A stretch of DNA of 7,732 nt. It comes from Holophagae bacterium. GTDB lineage: Bacteria; Acidobacteriota; Thermoanaerobaculia; Thermoanaerobaculales; Sulfomarinibacteraceae. The stretch is taken from positions 1 to 7,732 of the forward strand of contig JAUWTC010000102.1 in NCBI GenBank assembly GCA_030609785.1, given 5' to 3'. Below are positions 7,177 through 7,732 of the stretch, piece after piece (the stretch's first letter is position 1; each line of letters opens with the position of its first letter). The translations under genes were made by a program, and so were the position numbers. The notes under the pieces were generated by a model. It saw nothing but the letters and a program-made list of their open reading frames with translations, did no database searches and was not told the DNA's origin.

Positions 7177-7226
7177 CTCCCAGAGACCCGAGCGGAAACC
7201 CCCGGTAGAATGATCCCGGAGGTCTC

Positions 7227-7523
7227 GTGACACACTCAAAGGTCAACCGCAACGACCCTTGCCCCTGCGGCAGCGGAAAGAAGTACAAGCATTGCTGTCT
7301 GGGTACGTCCGCGTCCGGCTTCGACCGCAAGACCGGTATCGCGCTGGCCATTGCCGGAGTCGCACTGGTCATCTCAGCAATCCTGTATGCAACGGTAGGA
7401 AAGGACGCCGCCATCCTGGTCGCCGGTATCGGCGGGCTCGCCGCCGGCGCCTGGTGGCTGTTCACCGATCCCCCGAGTTCAAAAGGGTCCGGAGATCCCG
7501 GGGCGATCAGCTTCGGGGGGTGA
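7227..7523 (+). CDS. Small SEC-C zinc-motif membrane protein
   Basis: GTG start at 7227 with GGAGG four bases upstream; 98 aa. Residues 8-24 ([17 protein letters not shown]) form a canonical SEC-C motif, the zinc-binding element at the C-terminus of SecA that contacts SecB and ribosomes, and also found alone in many small proteins. Here it is at the N-terminus. It is followed by two hydrophobic segments, about residues 37-55 and 60-79, predicted as a membrane hairpin with a short K-D turn, then a Gly/Ser/Pro-rich tail. With two passes, both termini would be on the same side, probably cytoplasmic, placing the zinc finger at the inner face of the membrane. Function is unknown; a role near translocation or ribosomes is inference only. 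No terminator is visible before the CRISPR array. Confidence 0.85.
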   Translation: MTHSKVNRNDPCPCGSGKKYKHCCLGTSASGFDRKTGIALAIAGVALVISAILYATVGKDAAILVAGIGGLAAGAWWLFTDPPSSKGSGDPGAISFGG

Positions 7524-7596
7524 TGAATCATCATCGGCAGCGGCCGGGATAGATGGCAGCGGCAGGGGCAGCCGGGGTTTCATTAGCACCTGAGCG

Positions 7597-7628
7597 GTTC
7601 CGATCCACGCCCGCGCGCGGGGGGCGAC
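7597..7628 (-). repeat. Degenerate terminal CRISPR repeat
   Basis: Compared with the 7661-7692 repeat, bases 4, 6 and 17 (plus-strand numbering) differ: T to C, A to G, and C to G. Two of the changes fall in the ATTGAAAC end that forms the crRNA 5' handle, and one alters a palindrome pair. This marks the trailer end of the array. Confidence 0.85.
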
Positions 7629-7732
7629 ACGACGGTCACGGACTGGGGAGCGGGGTTCTCGTTTCAATCCACGCCCCCGCGCGGGGGGCGACGATGCCGA
7701 CCAGAGCAATGGCACCCAAGATCGGCAGTTTC
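7597..7732 (-). CRISPR. Distal end of a CRISPR array, type I-C-like repeats, cut by the window edge
   Basis: Two 32-base repeats (7597-7628 and 7661-7692) and the first five bases of a third (GTTTC, 7728-7732) are separated by spacers of 32 bases (7629-7660) and 35 bases (7693-7727). Each repeat contains a GC-rich palindrome. On the minus strand the repeat begins GTCGCCCCCC and ends GTGGATTGAAAC, the form typical of type I-C systems (some type III arrays share it). In that orientation transcription runs right to left, so the leader and any cas genes lie beyond the right edge. The repeat at 7597 has three mismatches to the next, as expected for the oldest, terminal repeat. Confidence 0.92.

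Noticed and set aside
7206..7211. TAGAAT as a -10 box for the SEC-C gene
   Set aside because: No adequate -35 at 16-18 bases upstream (GAGACC at best), and transcription would begin inside the Shine-Dalgarno.
6590..7213. Plus-strand open frames opposite rubrerythrin
   Set aside because: Low-complexity Arg/Pro-rich or motif-free translations antisense to an unmistakable rubrerythrin.
7577..7590. GTTTCATTAGCACC, resembling the start of a CRISPR repeat
   Set aside because: Only 20 bases before the first repeat, far from the roughly 64-67 base period, and similarity fades after six bases.
7479..7715. Minus-strand open frame of 78 codons across the array, with P-P-A-R-G-R-G-L-K-like segments
   Set aside because: This is the well-known spurious translation of I-C-type CRISPR repeats; it spans two repeats and a spacer and overlaps the end of the SEC-C gene.

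Overview
The window is high-GC DNA from a bacterium with a Gram-negative-type envelope: two predicted lipoproteins, a SurA-like foldase and secreted proteins. The adhesin-like domain with an F-R-S-N-L-G-I-V-N segment and the sulfatase-fold/TPR lipoprotein are styles I associate with Acidobacteriota, especially Thermoanaerobaculia-like lineages. That placement is an inference; no rRNA or taxonomic marker is present.

Layout, left to right. (1) 3-1403, plus strand: the 3' part of a large secreted protein, with an adhesin-like beta domain followed by a complete peptide-N-glycosidase F-like (PNGase F) region. (2) A good sigma70-type promoter (1437-1465) and a strong Shine-Dalgarno lead into a 240-residue secreted protein of unknown function (1511-2233), closed by a textbook intrinsic terminator (2260-2292). 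(3) A gene-poor leader of about 250 bases, then a two-gene, translationally coupled operon: a lipoprotein with two tandem SurA/parvulin modules starting at TTG (2551-4302), and a lipoprotein with an alkaline-phosphatase/sulfatase fold plus about seven TPRs (4302-6467). (4) Minus-strand rubrerythrin (6597-7106) with its own promoter (7148-7176), diverging from a small SEC-C zinc-motif membrane protein (7227-7523). (5) The distal (trailer) end of a CRISPR array with type I-C-like repeats, 7597 to the right edge; its leader and any cas genes lie outside the window.

How the genes may work together: genes 1 and 2 look like independently expressed secreted proteins, one probably acting on glycoproteins. 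The coupled pair looks like an envelope module: a periplasm-facing foldase with a phospho- or sulfo-transferase/hydrolase whose nucleophile position is Thr rather than the Cys/Ser of true sulfatases. Rubrerythrin handles peroxide stress in the cytoplasm. The most interesting points are the conserved PNGase F active-site set, the complementary loss of motifs in the two parvulin domains, the Thr-type sulfatase-fold/TPR protein coupled to the foldase, and the array end. I see no cas gene and no clearly new defence system inside the window.
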